Counted from the stretch's first letter, positions 9,134 to 17,410 are shown. The stretch is 64,000 nucleotides of DNA from DTYU01 sp040756575 (GCA_040756575.1 JBFLYP010000004.1:62001-126000), one strand, 5' to 3'. The notes: generated by a model from the sequence alone, not told the origin. A program made the numbers and translations.

Positions 9134-9772
9134 GTGAACTGTCTTTTGCCGATCCTGTTTCTGCTTCTGTTACCTGCGCTTTTTCTTCTTTTCTATTTCC
9201 AGGTGGCTGCCTTCTCCCTGACCCGTCTCGGCTTATCGCCTCAGGGCGCCGTGCTTTTCTTCGGACTCTGTTTAATAGGCGGGATAGTAAACATACCCGT
9301 TTCCCGGCGGCGTATCGCGGTAGAAGAAGGGCCTGTCTTCTATTTCCCCTTCTTCTTTTATTACCCGCCGCGCGTGCGTGAACAGGTAATCGCAGTAAAC
9401 TTTGGAGGAGCGGTGCTCCCCGGTCTTTTCAGCCTTTACCTTCTGGGACGGGCGCCCTTTGCGGAAACGGTAGCGGCAACCGCGATCGTCGCCGTAGTGG
9501 CCAAGGGGCTGTCACGTCCGGTACCGGGGGTGGGGATCACCTTGCCCGCTTTTATCCCGCCGCTGGTTGCAGCAGCGACGGCGGTTCTCACAGCGCAGGA
9601 AAACGCGGCACCGGTAGCGTATATCTCAGGAGTCTGGGGCACGCTCATCGGGGCGGACCTCCTTAACTGGCCGCGTTTTAAAGAGATGGGTGCCCTGGTG
9701 TTAAGCATCGGCGGTGCCGGCGTTTTTGACGGCATCTTTCTGGTGGGCATTGTGGCGGCGCTCCTGACTTAA
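9134..9772 (+). CDS. DUF1614 family membrane protein
   Basis: A 212-residue polytopic membrane protein with about six hydrophobic segments, beginning with a long Leu/Phe-rich helix. The segments NIPVSRRR, VNFGGAVLPG and GTLIGADLLN after the first helix match the DUF1614 family, whose role is unknown. The start is GTG at 9134. It is followed 30 bases later by the HIT gene, so the two may be cotranscribed. Nothing in the sequence shows a substrate. Confidence 0.75.
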   Translation: MNCLLPILFLLLLPALFLLFYFQVAAFSLTRLGLSPQGAVLFFGLCLIGGIVNIPVSRRRIAVEEGPVFYFPFFFYYPPRVREQVIAVNFGGAVLPGLFSLYLLGRAPFAETVAATAIVAVVAKGLSRPVPGVGITLPAFIPPLVAAATAVLTAQENAAPVAYISGVWGTLIGADLLNWPRFKEMGALVLSIGGAGVFDGIFLVGIVAALLT

Positions 9773-9801
9773 TTTTAACAATAAATTGCCGGAGGTGTTG
9801 C

Positions 9802-10185
9802 ATGGAAAATTGCATTTTCTGTAACCTGCCGAGAGAATCCATTTTTGCAGAAAACGAGTCGGCGTTTGCCATATTTGACAAGTATCCGGTGAATCCTGGC
9901 CATACGCTCGTTATTCCTAAGCGGCACTATGTCTCTTTTTTTGAAGCTACGGAAGAAGAGGTTCTGGCGTTGCACAGGCTTGTCCTCGACGTGAAGAAAA
10001 TCCTCGACCTTCAGTATAACCCTGACGGTTACAACGTGGGCGTTAATGTGGGAGGCTGTGCCGGACAAGTCGTGTTGCACGTTCACCTGCATGTCATACC
10101 CCGTTTTGACGGTGATTCGCCCCGGCCCGGTGGATTGAGACGGGTAAAACGGCCGGTAATTCCTTTTCCGCAGGAAAACGAGTAA
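9802..10185 (+). CDS. HIT family nucleotide-binding protein
   Basis: A 127-residue cytoplasmic protein of the histidine-triad superfamily, which hydrolyses nucleoside phosphoramidates or dinucleoside polyphosphates. The triad is visible in VLHVHLHVIPR near residue 95, and an N-terminal zinc-type pair CIFCN lies at residues 4-8. GHTLVIPKRHY is the family core. The ATG is preceded by GGAGG. The length is that of the short Fhit/Hint-like bacterial members. Specificity cannot be read. Confidence 0.93.
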   Translation: MENCIFCNLPRESIFAENESAFAIFDKYPVNPGHTLVIPKRHYVSFFEATEEEVLALHRLVLDVKKILDLQYNPDGYNVGVNVGGCAGQVVLHVHLHVIPRFDGDSPRPGGLRRVKRPVIPFPQENE

Positions 10186-10202
10186 AAAATATTTTTATTT
10201 AT

Positions 10203-11585
10203 TTAATTTTTCAGCCTTGGACTTGATCTACCGGCCGGGTTGACCGCTTCGAGAGCGGCTTGGGAGGTAGCGGCTGCTATTCTTTTTTCGGAGGTAAAGA
10301 TACTGACCAGTATGAAACAGATTCCGATGATCAGGGAAGAGCCGAGGAAAGGAGCGACTGGAGAAACGTGGTCGTACAGCAGTCCCCCGACACCAGGACC
10401 GAGAATGAACCCGAGGCTCTGCATCGTGCCGATCGCTGCTATGGCTGCACCCCGGAGCCCCGGGGGTGCCACCATACTTGCTACCGCCGTCCAAGCCGGA
10501 GCGCCCGTTACGTAAGCGAGTCCGAGGAGAGCGACCAGGACCTGCCAGGTGATGGGATGACTTGCCGCAGGTATGAGGAAGAGCGTCACGGCTGCGACCA
10601 GGAAGGCCCAGCGTATCGCGCGGGTCTTGCCGATTTTGTCGGCAAGCCTGCCGATAGGGATAGCCAGGACTGCAATGGTGAGCGCCGGGGCCAGCAGCAC
10701 CTGTGCCATCTCTGCCTGGCTGAAACCTGCATGCTCACAGCCGTACAGCATGAATGTAGGCGCAAGAAAGCCTGTTCCGAACTGCTGGAGCAGTGATATA
10801 AGCAGCATCGCAGCCAAAACCGGCTGGCTGTACAACGCCTTCAAATCGCTGCGGTGAAAGCTTTTCCTGGTAATGCTGACATCTTGGCCCGTGGCGACAT
10901 TTCTTTTGCCTGTTGCCGAATCGGATTGCACCTTGCCGGTCCCGGCCTCGCATTTACTCACGTATCGGAGAGAGGATGTGAGCCCGGACTCTTTGGTGCT
11001 TAGCCTTGGCAGGGAAAATATTCCGGTCAGGGTAGCTACGGCGAGACAAGCCGCCGCCAGGAGGAATGCCGCCAGGTTGGTCCCGGCGGCATGGTTTACG
11101 AAGGTGCCGAGCGACGGACCGAATCCGAGTGCCACGAGGTACGACATATTGAATACGGTCATGGCCTGTGCCCTGTTCTCCGGAGCCACTATGTCCGCCG
11201 TAAGCGCGGCGAGGCCGGGCCAAAATGCGGCAACGCCCAAGCCGTTCATCAACTGGATCAGCGTGAGAGAAAAGGGATGGCGTGCTAATATCATCAAGCA
11301 GGGTGCCAGGAGACTGATAAAAATCCCGCCGATGATTACCGGTCGGCGGCCTATCCGGTCACCGACCAATCCGATGGGTGTTTTGGCTAAGGTTTCACTA
11401 ACGGCGTAAGCGCCGAAAATTATTCCGGTCAGGCTGGCGCTGATGCCCAAGTCCTGTTTGAGGTATATCGGCAGAATAGGGATGACGACCGCATGCCCCA
11501 GCGTGGCCAGGAGCGCAACCAAGCCGATACCTAACAAGCAAGGGTACCAATGGAAAATGTCATAGTATTTCAGGATTTGGTACAT
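10203..11585 (-). CDS. MFS transporter, probable efflux permease
   Basis: A 460-residue major facilitator superfamily protein with about twelve membrane helices. The loop 2-3 signature GLVGDRIGRRPVI is near residue 75, and the equivalent RLADKIGKTRAIRW is in the second half. A long cytoplasmic loop between helices 6 and 7 (about residues 200-245) is rich in Ser, Lys and Arg and slightly longer than usual. It resembles multidrug-efflux type MFS proteins; substrate unknown. It is divergently arranged from the ANTAR regulator gene across about 265 bases, without further evidence for a link. Confidence 0.85.
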   Translation of the reverse strand: MYQILKYYDIFHWYPCLLGIGLVALLATLGHAVVIPILPIYLKQDLGISASLTGIIFGAYAVSETLAKTPIGLVGDRIGRRPVIIGGIFISLLAPCLMILARHPFSLTLIQLMNGLGVAAFWPGLAALTADIVAPENRAQAMTVFNMSYLVALGFGPSLGTFVNHAAGTNLAAFLLAAACLAVATLTGIFSLPRLSTKESGLTSSLRYVSKCEAGTGKVQSDSATGKRNVATGQDVSITRKSFHRSDLKALYSQPVLAAMLLISLLQQFGTGFLAPTFMLYGCEHAGFSQAEMAQVLLAPALTIAVLAIPIGRLADKIGKTRAIRWAFLVAAVTLFLIPAASHPITWQVLVALLGLAYVTGAPAWTAVASMVAPPGLRGAAIAAIGTMQSLGFILGPGVGGLLYDHVSPVAPFLGSSLIIGICFILVSIFTSEKRIAAATSQAALEAVNPAGRSSPRLKN

Positions 11586-11850
11586 AACACCTCTTCCAGT
11601 CTGTTTTTAATTGTACTAAATCATTCGGAGCTTGGGCCGTTTGATCCAGGCAGGTCGGTTCGCGGGTCGGCTATTGGTAAGAGTTTGAAGCCGCCGCGCC
11701 GATTTTCAAGCAAGTCGTTGACACTCCCTCCTTATTAGAATATACTAAATTTAAAGCTGCTACCTAAATAAATAACTTAATTGTGAACAACGCAGTTCTC
11801 ACGGGAGATGCCCTCTTTGGGTATTTTTTTTTGTGAGGCAGGTCGATGGG

Positions 11851-12546
11851 ATGACCGCGATACTGGTCTGCATCAATAAGGCATTGCGCGAGCGTCTCAG
11901 GGAGTTGTTGCGGACATGGGGATGGGCCGTTATCGGCGAGGTTTCCGCAAATCCGGCTTCACTCAGGTTGATCCGGGCGCGGCAACCCGGCTTAATTATC
12001 GTTGATGATGAATTCCCCGGTACAAGCATCACCCAACTAATGGACGTTCTTAATCAGGACCGCCTTGCACCGGTGCTGTTACTTCTTTCGCCGAACAACG
12101 AATGGGGTGAGGAACTCATCCGGCATTTTGCGGTAATGGCCGCTACATCCAAGCCTTTAAATGAAACCGATTTCTACCTTTCAGTGATGTTAGCTGAAGC
12201 CAATTTCGCCAAGTTTAGGGAAATGGACAAGGAGATAAACAGATTGCGAGACCAGGTCCAGACCCGCAAGTCAGTTGAGCGTGCAAAAGGCATCCTCATG
12301 GAAACCCTGGGCCTTTCTGAACAGGATGCGTACCGGCGGATGCAGCGTGAGAGCATGGAACGCCGTATAAGCATGCGCACCATCGCAGATACCATCATTG
12401 CTGCACATGAGTTTTGCAAACCCAAGCAAAAGGCAGCGGGGGAAGCAAACGAAGGCGATGACGGCACAAAGAATGTAAAAAATAAAGGCAAGACGTTTGG
12501 AGCCAGGCGCTCAAAAGAGGGTAACGGAATTCAAGGGGAGTATTGA
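11851..12546 (+). CDS. ANTAR-domain RNA-binding response regulator (antiterminator)
   Basis: ANTAR proteins bind twin hairpins in leader RNA and prevent termination, mostly for nitrogen-use genes. About 231 residues. The N-terminal receiver-like domain has VDDEFPG at the phosphoacceptor position and SKPLN for the conserved lysine, but the N-terminal acidic pair is missing (ILVCINKAL), so phosphorylation may be altered. A coiled linker (about 115-140) leads to the ANTAR helix bundle with SVERAKGILMETLGLSEQDAYRRMQ. The basic C-terminal tail is longer than usual. Start: ATG 11851 is preferred over GTG 11833, which has only T's upstream. The amt leader nearby has a matching twin-hairpin layout. 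Confidence 0.88.
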   Translation: MTAILVCINKALRERLRELLRTWGWAVIGEVSANPASLRLIRARQPGLIIVDDEFPGTSITQLMDVLNQDRLAPVLLLLSPNNEWGEELIRHFAVMAATSKPLNETDFYLSVMLAEANFAKFREMDKEINRLRDQVQTRKSVERAKGILMETLGLSEQDAYRRMQRESMERRISMRTIADTIIAAHEFCKPKQKAAGEANEGDDGTKNVKNKGKTFGARRSKEGNGIQGEY

Positions 12547-12746
12547 TTTTGTATAATAAGTGTTTTTATGATAAGTGCCCCCGCCGGCACGTTTTGTTTT
12601 TATTAGCGAAGCTAATCCCGGCGGCCCGGAAGGTCTCAGAAAGGATATTTTCGTGCCACAGCAAATATTAATTATGAGTAGCCCTGCGCTTTTGGTTATG
12701 TAACGGGATACTGCTGCACCAATGTTCTTGGCTGAAGGAGCGGGTT

Positions 12747-13463
12747 ATGGGGGACCTCTTCTTTGGTGCCTTAGAGATTACGTTAATCGACTTGGTTTTA
12801 GCAGGTGATAACGCATGCGTTATCGCCATGGCGGTGCGCAGGCTGTCGAGACGGCGGCGGTTTGTAGGAATCATCCTGGGTGCCGCCGCGGCTGTGGCTT
12901 TAAGGGTCAGCCTTACGTTTGTGGCATCTAAAATAATTATGCTCTCATTTCTCAAGTTAGTCGGCGGGATGCTGGTGCTCTGGATTGCTGTGAGGCTTTT
13001 GAAGGACAACGCCGCGTGCGAGGTTAACAATGGAAGGGAAGCCGGGAGCTTGCTCGAAGCGATCAAGCTTATAATGCTGGCCGACCTCGTAATGAGCACG
13101 GACAATGTTTTGGCGGTTGCGGCGGTAGCCAAAGGGAATTTAGGGCTGTTAATCTTTGGGCTTGGACTCAGCATTCCTTTCGTAATCTTCGGTTCCAGTT
13201 TCCTTTGCAAACTTATGGACCGCTTTCCGATTACAACTTACGTTGCAGCAGCCGTATTAGGGAAGGTGGGCGGCGAGTTGGTCATCACAGACCCGTACTT
13301 GCGAAGTTTTTACCATGCACCGCACAGTGTCGAAATCGCCGTTGAGCTGTTCACCGCCGTCGGTGTGATTGCAGTTGCGATGCTGCTCATTAGGCGAAAC
13401 GGAAGGCGCGTGGATTGGGGTTCTGCCTGGAAGCGTGCCCTCAGCCATAAGAGGCAGCCTTAA
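12747..13463 (+). CDS. TerC/YjbE family integral membrane protein
   Basis: A 238-residue TerC-family membrane protein with about seven helices. The family signatures are LIDLVLAGDNACVIAMA near residue 15 and ADLVMSTDNVLAVAAVA near residue 110, each with the intramembrane acidic GDN/TDN motif thought to bind metal. Relatives such as B. subtilis YceF/YkoY-type proteins export manganese or help metallate exported enzymes. A spaced ribosome site GAAGGAGCGGG precedes ATG. The 200-base upstream gap was examined for a yybP-ykoY manganese riboswitch, but the characteristic GGGGAGUAG is not clear. Confidence 0.85.
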   Translation: MGDLFFGALEITLIDLVLAGDNACVIAMAVRRLSRRRRFVGIILGAAAAVALRVSLTFVASKIIMLSFLKLVGGMLVLWIAVRLLKDNAACEVNNGREAGSLLEAIKLIMLADLVMSTDNVLAVAAVAKGNLGLLIFGLGLSIPFVIFGSSFLCKLMDRFPITTYVAAAVLGKVGGELVITDPYLRSFYHAPHSVEIAVELFTAVGVIAVAMLLIRRNGRRVDWGSAWKRALSHKRQP

Positions 13464-13537
13464 CTCGATGCAACGAATAAGTCAAACCACATACCTTACA
13501 TGTTCAATCTTGACACGCACCCGCGGTTTTGCGCGTC

Positions 13538-13567
13538 TTGACGGATGGCATCCCGGCGAATTATAAT
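13538..13567 (+). promoter_or_regulatory. tRNA-Pro promoter
   Basis: TTGACG at 13538-13543 and a perfect TATAAT at 13562-13567 are separated by 18 bases. The predicted start lies only a few bases ahead of the tRNA 5' end at 13577. Confidence 0.75.
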
Positions 13568-13576
13568 TAAAAAAAA

Positions 13577-13654
13577 CGGGGCGTAGCTCAGTTTGGCTAG
13601 AGCGCTACCTTGGGGTGGTAGAGGCCGCAGGTTCAAGTCCTGTCGCTCCGACCA
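13577..13654 (+). tRNA. tRNA-Pro, anticodon GGG
   Basis: A complete cloverleaf of 78 bases including the encoded CCA. The acceptor stem CGGGGCG pairs with CGCTCCG with one G-U. The anticodon stem CTACC/GGTAG encloses loop TTGGGGT, reading anticodon GGG for proline. The T arm contains GGTTCAAGTCC. Its 3' part is the left attachment site of an integrative element, so the mature 3' end is supplied by element-borne sequence identical to that left at the other end. Confidence 0.96.
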
Positions 13655-13655
13655 G
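13632..13655 (+). repeat. attL, left attachment site of the element
   Basis: A 24-base stretch beginning TTCAAGTCCTG and ending TCCGACCAG, covering the tRNA T arm and 3' end, is repeated exactly at 22814-22837. Bases on either side differ between the two copies. A tyrosine integrase gene ends 87 bases before the second copy. Confidence 0.93.
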
Positions 13656-13663
13656 TTAACCTG

Positions 13664-13700
13664 CCGCGAAGCCGGTAATATCAAGGGTTTCGCGGTTTTT
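13664..13700 (+). terminator. Terminator after tRNA-Pro (inside the element)
   Basis: CCGCGAA at 13664-13670 pairs with TTCGCGG at 13689-13695, followed by TTTTT. A very similar hairpin follows attR at 22846-22879. Confidence 0.8.
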
Positions 13701-13767
13701 AGTTTAAGAAGGGAGACCGGGCAGGGTTCCGAAAGGAACCCTTAATTTTCGGGCGTTTGCGGACACC

Positions 13768-13866
13768 GCGGCGGACAGAGGCGGACTGAGAGGCGGACAA
13801 CTTTCAGGTGCGCAAAACCTTGCGGCTGTAAGTGTTCGGGGTTTTTAAGAGCTTAAGAGGCGGACA
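13768..13866 (+). repeat. Putative integrase arm sites, attL side
   Basis: Four direct copies of the decamer GAGGCGGACA or one-base variants start at 13768, 13778, 13790 and 13857. The same decamer occurs twice next to attR. Direct short repeats on both sides of the core are typical of arm-type sites for tyrosine integrases or Xis. Confidence 0.6.
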
Positions 13867-14247
13867 GTTTCCACAAGGACACAGGGAGGTCCGGCTTGAA
13901 AGTTTTTTTGAAAAAATTTTTGGTTCCGCATGTTGCGCTTTGTCGAACACGATGCAGTATAATTTTTCTTAGCAGCGCGGATCGTGTTGCCGTGCTGCTT
14001 CAAAAAAATGTTCTAATTTTCGATTACCCGGCGCTGGTGCGCCGGACCAAAGTGTCCGTGCTTGTCCGTATTGAAGAGTTTTTTTAAACTCTCCCCGGCG
14101 GGCGGCCATTGGCGCGGGCGGGGTGAAAACCCGCGCGTAAGGTGTCAGTTTAGCCGCTCTTGCGGGCGGGGTACAAAAGTCCTAGGCGAAGCCTTGCCCT
14201 TTTCCTTCTTAAAAATTTCCAAACAACTTAAAGGTTAGTCGAAAGAG
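13867..14247 (+). other. Non-coding stretch with possible operator
   Basis: No convincing gene. AACACGAT at 13946-13953 and its exact complement ATCGTGTT at 13980-13987 flank a TATAAT at 13958-13963, suggesting a promoter under a repressor. A GC-rich hairpin (GCGCGGG/CCCGCGC) lies near 14115-14140. A 63-codon open frame at 13896 has no recognisable protein character and is not called. Confidence 0.3.
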
Positions 14248-14280
14248 AGAGCACTTGAGTTAAGTGCTCTTTTGTTTTTT
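14248..14280 (+). terminator. Rho-independent terminator
   Basis: AGAGCACTT and AAGTGCTCT form a nine-base stem with loop GAGTT, followed by TTTGTTTTTTT. Confidence 0.85.
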
Positions 14281-14409
14281 TGCCGTCGGCGGGCGCAGCG
14301 GCGGTTCGAAAGCATCAACTGCGCTAATACGACTGGAGCCGCCGCTTCTGCCGGGCGGCCTGGTCGGACGCGCAAAAAACGCGATAAAAACAAGATATGG
14401 GGGGATATT

Positions 14410-14562
14410 ATGCGGTTTTCGAGAAGTAAACTCAAAAAATTGCGGAAAAAGCGCGCGAAGCAGATGAGAATGACGGAGCAAGACAAGAAGAACGCAATGA
14501 ATCTTGAAGCGCACCAACTAGCGGTAAAGCTGCGAGAGCGAACGACGCGGTTTTCACTTTAG
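14410..14562 (+). CDS. Small basic protein, unknown
   Basis: A 50-residue, strongly basic protein beginning MRFSRSKLKKLRKKRAK. The ATG is preceded by GGGGGGATATT, a good ribosome site. The N-terminal 20 residues are almost half Lys/Arg, consistent with nucleic-acid binding, but no family is recognised. Its last nine bases overlap the end of the convergent coiled-coil gene. Confidence 0.45.
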   Translation: MRFSRSKLKKLRKKRAKQMRMTEQDKKNAMNLEAHQLAVKLRERTTRFSL

Positions 14563-14919
14563 AGAGCGTTTCTCCTGCAACTCCAGGCGATCGTCGAGCT
14601 TTTTAATGTCTTTCCAAACCGCGTCAAGCTGCTTGATGATGTCTTTCTGGCCTTTCTCCAGGCGCTTTTGGCCTTTTTCGAGTCGGATTTGGGCTTCCTG
14701 GAGATTGTTCACAGAAGACCGGAGTTCCTGCTGGCCTTGCTCAAGAGTTTGCAGGCGGCTTTCAACGCGTTCAAGCCGCTGTCCTTGGGCCTCCTGGCCT
14801 TTTTCAAGCCGGGTTTGACCTTGTTGTAGGCCGGTTACATCTGACCGCAAGGCTTCCTGGGCTTCGCGTAGACCTTTAAGTTCACTCAGAATCTGCCGCA
14901 GGATCTTCTCCACGATCAA
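14554..14919 (-). CDS. Coiled-coil protein with LEKGQ repeats
   Basis: A 121-residue protein that is almost entirely alpha-helical coiled coil. Seven-residue units rich in Leu, Glu and Gln recur, with near-copies LQQGQTRLEKGQ, LEQGQQELRSS, IRLEKGQKRLEKGQK. Such short proteins are common in anaerobic Firmicutes, often next to mobile elements, but have no assigned role. It ends with basic KLDDRLELQEKRSLK. The gene is convergent with the small basic protein gene. ATG start is followed by IVEKILRQIL; upstream GAGGCTTG serves as ribosome site. Confidence 0.7.
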   Translation of the reverse strand: MIVEKILRQILSELKGLREAQEALRSDVTGLQQGQTRLEKGQEAQGQRLERVESRLQTLEQGQQELRSSVNNLQEAQIRLEKGQKRLEKGQKDIIKQLDAVWKDIKKLDDRLELQEKRSLK

Positions 14920-14985
14920 GCCTCCTCGGGTGGTGTTGGGTTGATTTTACCACACTGAAGGTAGTTTAGGAAGGGTGTCTGTGGA

Positions 14986-15240
14986 GCGCCCGCACCGTTG
15001 CTGTAAGCGCAACCGTGCGGGCGATGAGAAGCGCGCCGTCAGGCTGACGCCAGGCCGCGCGCGGGGAGAACAGCCCCGCGGCCTGGCTGATTGTATGCGC
15101 CGGTTCCTCCGGGCAAGGGTTCGCGGTTGCTCCCTCCATACCATCCCGTTCCCTCCGCAACCGCCGGCTGCGCCGCCCTTGCCCTTCGGCCTGCGGCGCT
15201 GTGTTGCGGCTGATAAGCTGCGGGGCTGTTGCCCCAAGAA
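14986..15240 (+). other. GC-rich multi-hairpin non-coding region
   Basis: Three strong inverted repeats follow each other. IR1 is 14986-15023 with a 15-base arm and one mismatch (CGCCCGCAC...GTGCGGGCG). IR2 is 15050-15086 (CCAGGCCGCG/CGCGGCCTGG). IR3 pairs GCAAGGG 15114-15120 with CCCTTGC 15176-15182 and GCGGTTGC 15123-15130 with GCAACCGC 15157-15164. No gene is convincing here. It could be a replication or transfer origin or a structured RNA. Confidence 0.4.
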
Positions 15241-15307
15241 AAGAGGGAAGAGCTTGCGGGTCGCAAAACAGCCCGGGCGGCAAGAAAAAGTCTGGGAGGA
15301 ATGAGCG

Positions 15308-15541
15308 ATGTTGGTGGCGAAAAATATGTTGTTTGAGCTTTACTTTGAAAGATGCAGGCCGCGGTACGTTGAGAGCAACCCGCAGTGGCAGAAGTCGCTC
15401 GAGACGCTTGACTTCGGTCAAGAGAAGCTTTTGCGCGAAGAAATCAAAGCGGCTCTTGTCGCGGGATTCTATTTCGGCGCAGAGGCTGCGCTTGATTATT
15501 TGAAAAACAGAAAGGGTGACGGTCGATGCGGAAAATGGTAA
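15308..15541 (+). CDS. Small hypothetical protein
   Basis: A 77-residue acidic/neutral protein, MLVAKNMLFELYFERCRPR at the start. The ATG follows GGGAGGAATGAGCG. It looks mostly alpha-helical (LLREEIKAALVAGFYFGAEAALDYL). I recognise no family. Its end overlaps the start of the next gene by 16 bases, suggesting translational coupling with the exported copper-amine-oxidase-N domain protein. Confidence 0.55.
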   Translation: MLVAKNMLFELYFERCRPRYVESNPQWQKSLETLDFGQEKLLREEIKAALVAGFYFGAEAALDYLKNRKGDGRCGKW

Positions 15542-16788
15542 TGGTGGTAATATCGGTAATACTTGCGGCGGCGGGGCTTGTCCCCGCTTCCGCTTCTGCT
15601 CAAGTCCCCGGCCCGGGTGACCCCGGCGTCAGGGTGGCGAAGTTCATCGTCGGCAGCACGTCCTACACCGTGGACGGTACGCGAAGAAGATGGACGCCGC
15701 TCCGTTCATCGAGAATGGCCGAACCTACGTCCCTGTGCGTTATCTCGCGCTTGCGCTGGGCGTAGCGGAGAAAGACATCGGCTGGGACGCGAAGACCCAG
15801 ACCGTGACCCTGGTAATGGGTGAAAGGGCGGTAAGCCTGAAGATCGGAAGTGCCTTTATCACTGTAGAGGGCGGCGTTTACGCGAACAGCGCCGCAAAGC
15901 AGATGGACGTGGCCCCGGTGATCAAGAAAGGGCGCACCTACCTTCCCGCCAGGTGGGTCGCGGAGGCGTTTGGGTACGCGGTGTCTTGGGACCCCGGCAC
16001 GAAGACGATGCTGGTGTACCCTCCGGAGCAGGAACCGCAGCCGGACCCAACCCCGGCTACAGGATCGACATGGCTGCGGCCAGGAACGGGACGCTTCAGC
16101 CGCCTCCGGGAGCGGTGGCCCCTCCTGACAAGTGGGGCTTTCCGGCCAAGGCGGTAAAGATGGAGTTCAAGGTGGGGAACAGGTATGCAACTGTGACCCG
16201 GGCGGACGGGAGCACGTATCAGCTTGATTTAGGGACGCCGTGCGTATTCGTGATCGCTCAGGACAACTACCCAGTGGTCGGCACTGCGGAGGGTTACAGG
16301 ACGTGGCTCATCCAAAATTACGGTAAGACCGTTGGGTATAACTCTGAAAACGTAGTGATAGCACCTTTTAAGGATAAGGAAAACACGGACTTCTACGTCC
16401 CCTTCATCCCGGTGGCGGAGGCCTTCGGGGTGCCGAAGGAGAACATCGTCTGGGACAGGCAGCGCCTGGCGGTGTTCGGGTTTGACGGTAGCACAGATGG
16501 GTATGTGGTCTTGCAGGCCAGCAGCAAAGGGATAACCAAAAATGGGTTACGACTACCAGCGAAGTACAGGTCTTAGAAGCAGAAGAAGGCGGTCTTGCAT
16601 ATCCGCTGTTTGTCAATAACGGACAGCCCATGCTGGGAATAAACTCGCTAAACGATGTGATTTACGTTCTGTTCAAGTGTAAAGTCGATCCCAGAATTCC
16701 CAACCTTATTCGGGCCTATGAAGGCTCGGAGGGTGGCGGCTGGGATTACGAAACCGGGACTGTTGTGATAACCTGCGAACCCTGTTAG
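15526..16788 (+). pseudogene. Exported copper-amine-oxidase N-domain protein, three frameshifts
   Basis: A coherent protein runs through three reading frames. It starts with a signal peptide (MRKMVMVVISVILAAAG...ASA). It continues with two copper amine oxidase N-terminal-like repeats (MDAAPFIENGRTYVPVRYL and MDVAPVIKKGRTYLPARWV), a proline-rich linker (PEQEPQPDPTP), a third similar module (VPFIPVAEAFGVPKENIVW) and an end VITCEPC. Frame changes are needed near 15680, 16060 and 16545; the first and last are each cured by restoring one base, the last in a G run. Such domains are common on surface proteins of Firmicutes. Either the gene is dead or the sequence has indel errors. Confidence 0.75.
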
Positions 16789-16795
16789 GGTAAGG

Positions 16796-16824
16796 TTGCG
16801 GGTTCGAGCGTTCCTTGGTATACT
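16796..16824 (+). promoter_or_regulatory. Promoter of the DUF2283 module
   Basis: TTGCGG at 16796-16801 and TATACT at 16819-16824 are 17 bases apart, upstream of the gene at 16852. Confidence 0.5.
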
Positions 16825-16851
16825 GGAAATAACTCAGAGGAGTGCTTTTTA

Positions 16852-17097
16852 TTGAAAACAACCCGGTACTTTGAAGAGCAGGTGCTGCGCAAGCGCCCTT
16901 ACATCCGTCGGGAGTGGTGCGAGATGGCCTTGCGGCGGCCGGTTTGCCGGGAGGAACAGCCTGACGGCAGGGTTCGGTACTGGGTTTTCGTCCCGGAGAT
17001 CGGTAAATACCTGCGAGTGGTAACATTGGAGGACGGCGAAACAGTGCACAACGCTTTTCCCGACCACAAATTTAAGGTGAGGGGGAACGAACAATGA
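16852..17097 (+). CDS. DUF4258-like small protein, possible toxin partner
   Basis: An 81-residue protein starting at TTG 16852, with AGAGGAG nine bases upstream. It has the pattern YFEEQVLRKRP, REWCEMALRRPV, RYWVFVPEIGKYLRVVTLEDGETVHNAFPD, similar to the DUF4258 family (small RelE-like proteins) and to its frequent partner genes of DUF2283. It overlaps the DUF2283 gene by four bases (ATGA). The pair would be a toxin-antitoxin-like module by genomic arrangement; activity is not established for these families in general. Confidence 0.6.
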   Translation: MKTTRYFEEQVLRKRPYIRREWCEMALRRPVCREEQPDGRVRYWVFVPEIGKYLRVVTLEDGETVHNAFPDHKFKVRGNEQ

Positions 17098-17315
17098 AGC
17101 TTCACTATTACCCGGAGACGGACTCTTTGTATATAGAGCTTTCAGAAAAAGCTAGTGTGGATTCTCAGGAAGTGGTGTCGGGTGTTGTGCTGGACTTCGA
17201 CACTGGAGGCCGCCTAGTCGGTATTGATATAGATCAGGCCAGCAGGATTGTCGATCTCTCTCGGCTTGAAAGTACCGCATTGCCTGTCGGCGAACTTCCG
17301 CAAGCGCAACCGTAA
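17094..17315 (+). CDS. DUF2283 family protein, possible antitoxin
   Basis: A 73-residue protein beginning MKLHYYPETDSLYIELSEK, the hallmark of DUF2283, with GVVLDFDTGGRLVGIDI in the second half. The family is widespread as a small acidic partner of DUF4258-like proteins and behaves like an antitoxin by context. ATG overlaps the upstream stop, so the two genes are translationally coupled. A clear terminator follows. Confidence 0.8.
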   Translation: MKLHYYPETDSLYIELSEKASVDSQEVVSGVVLDFDTGGRLVGIDIDQASRIVDLSRLESTALPVGELPQAQP

Positions 17316-17340
17316 ACGGCAATCAATTTCCAGTAACTTA

Positions 17341-17380
17341 TAAGAACGCCAATCGTTTTAATGGCGTTCTTATTTTTTTA
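17341..17380 (+). terminator. Rho-independent terminator
   Basis: AAGAACGCCA pairs with TGGCGTTCTT, followed by ATTTTTTT. Confidence 0.9.
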
Positions 17381-17410
17381 ACTTTTAATTATAAAAGGAG
17401 ATGGTTTCTC

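Noticed and set aside
12547..12746. Possible yybP-ykoY manganese riboswitch ahead of the TerC-like gene
   Set aside because: TerC genes often have one, but the conserved GGGGAGUAG and the four-way helix pattern could not be traced here; GAGTAG at 12675 alone is not enough.
13896..14087. 63-codon open frame near the left end of the element
   Set aside because: Amino-acid composition and start context are not protein-like and it overlaps a promoter/operator-like palindrome.
14975..15304. 109-codon open frame across the hairpin block
   Set aside because: It is Arg/Cys/Pro-rich as expected of a chance frame in GC-rich DNA and crosses all three inverted repeats; no ribosome site.
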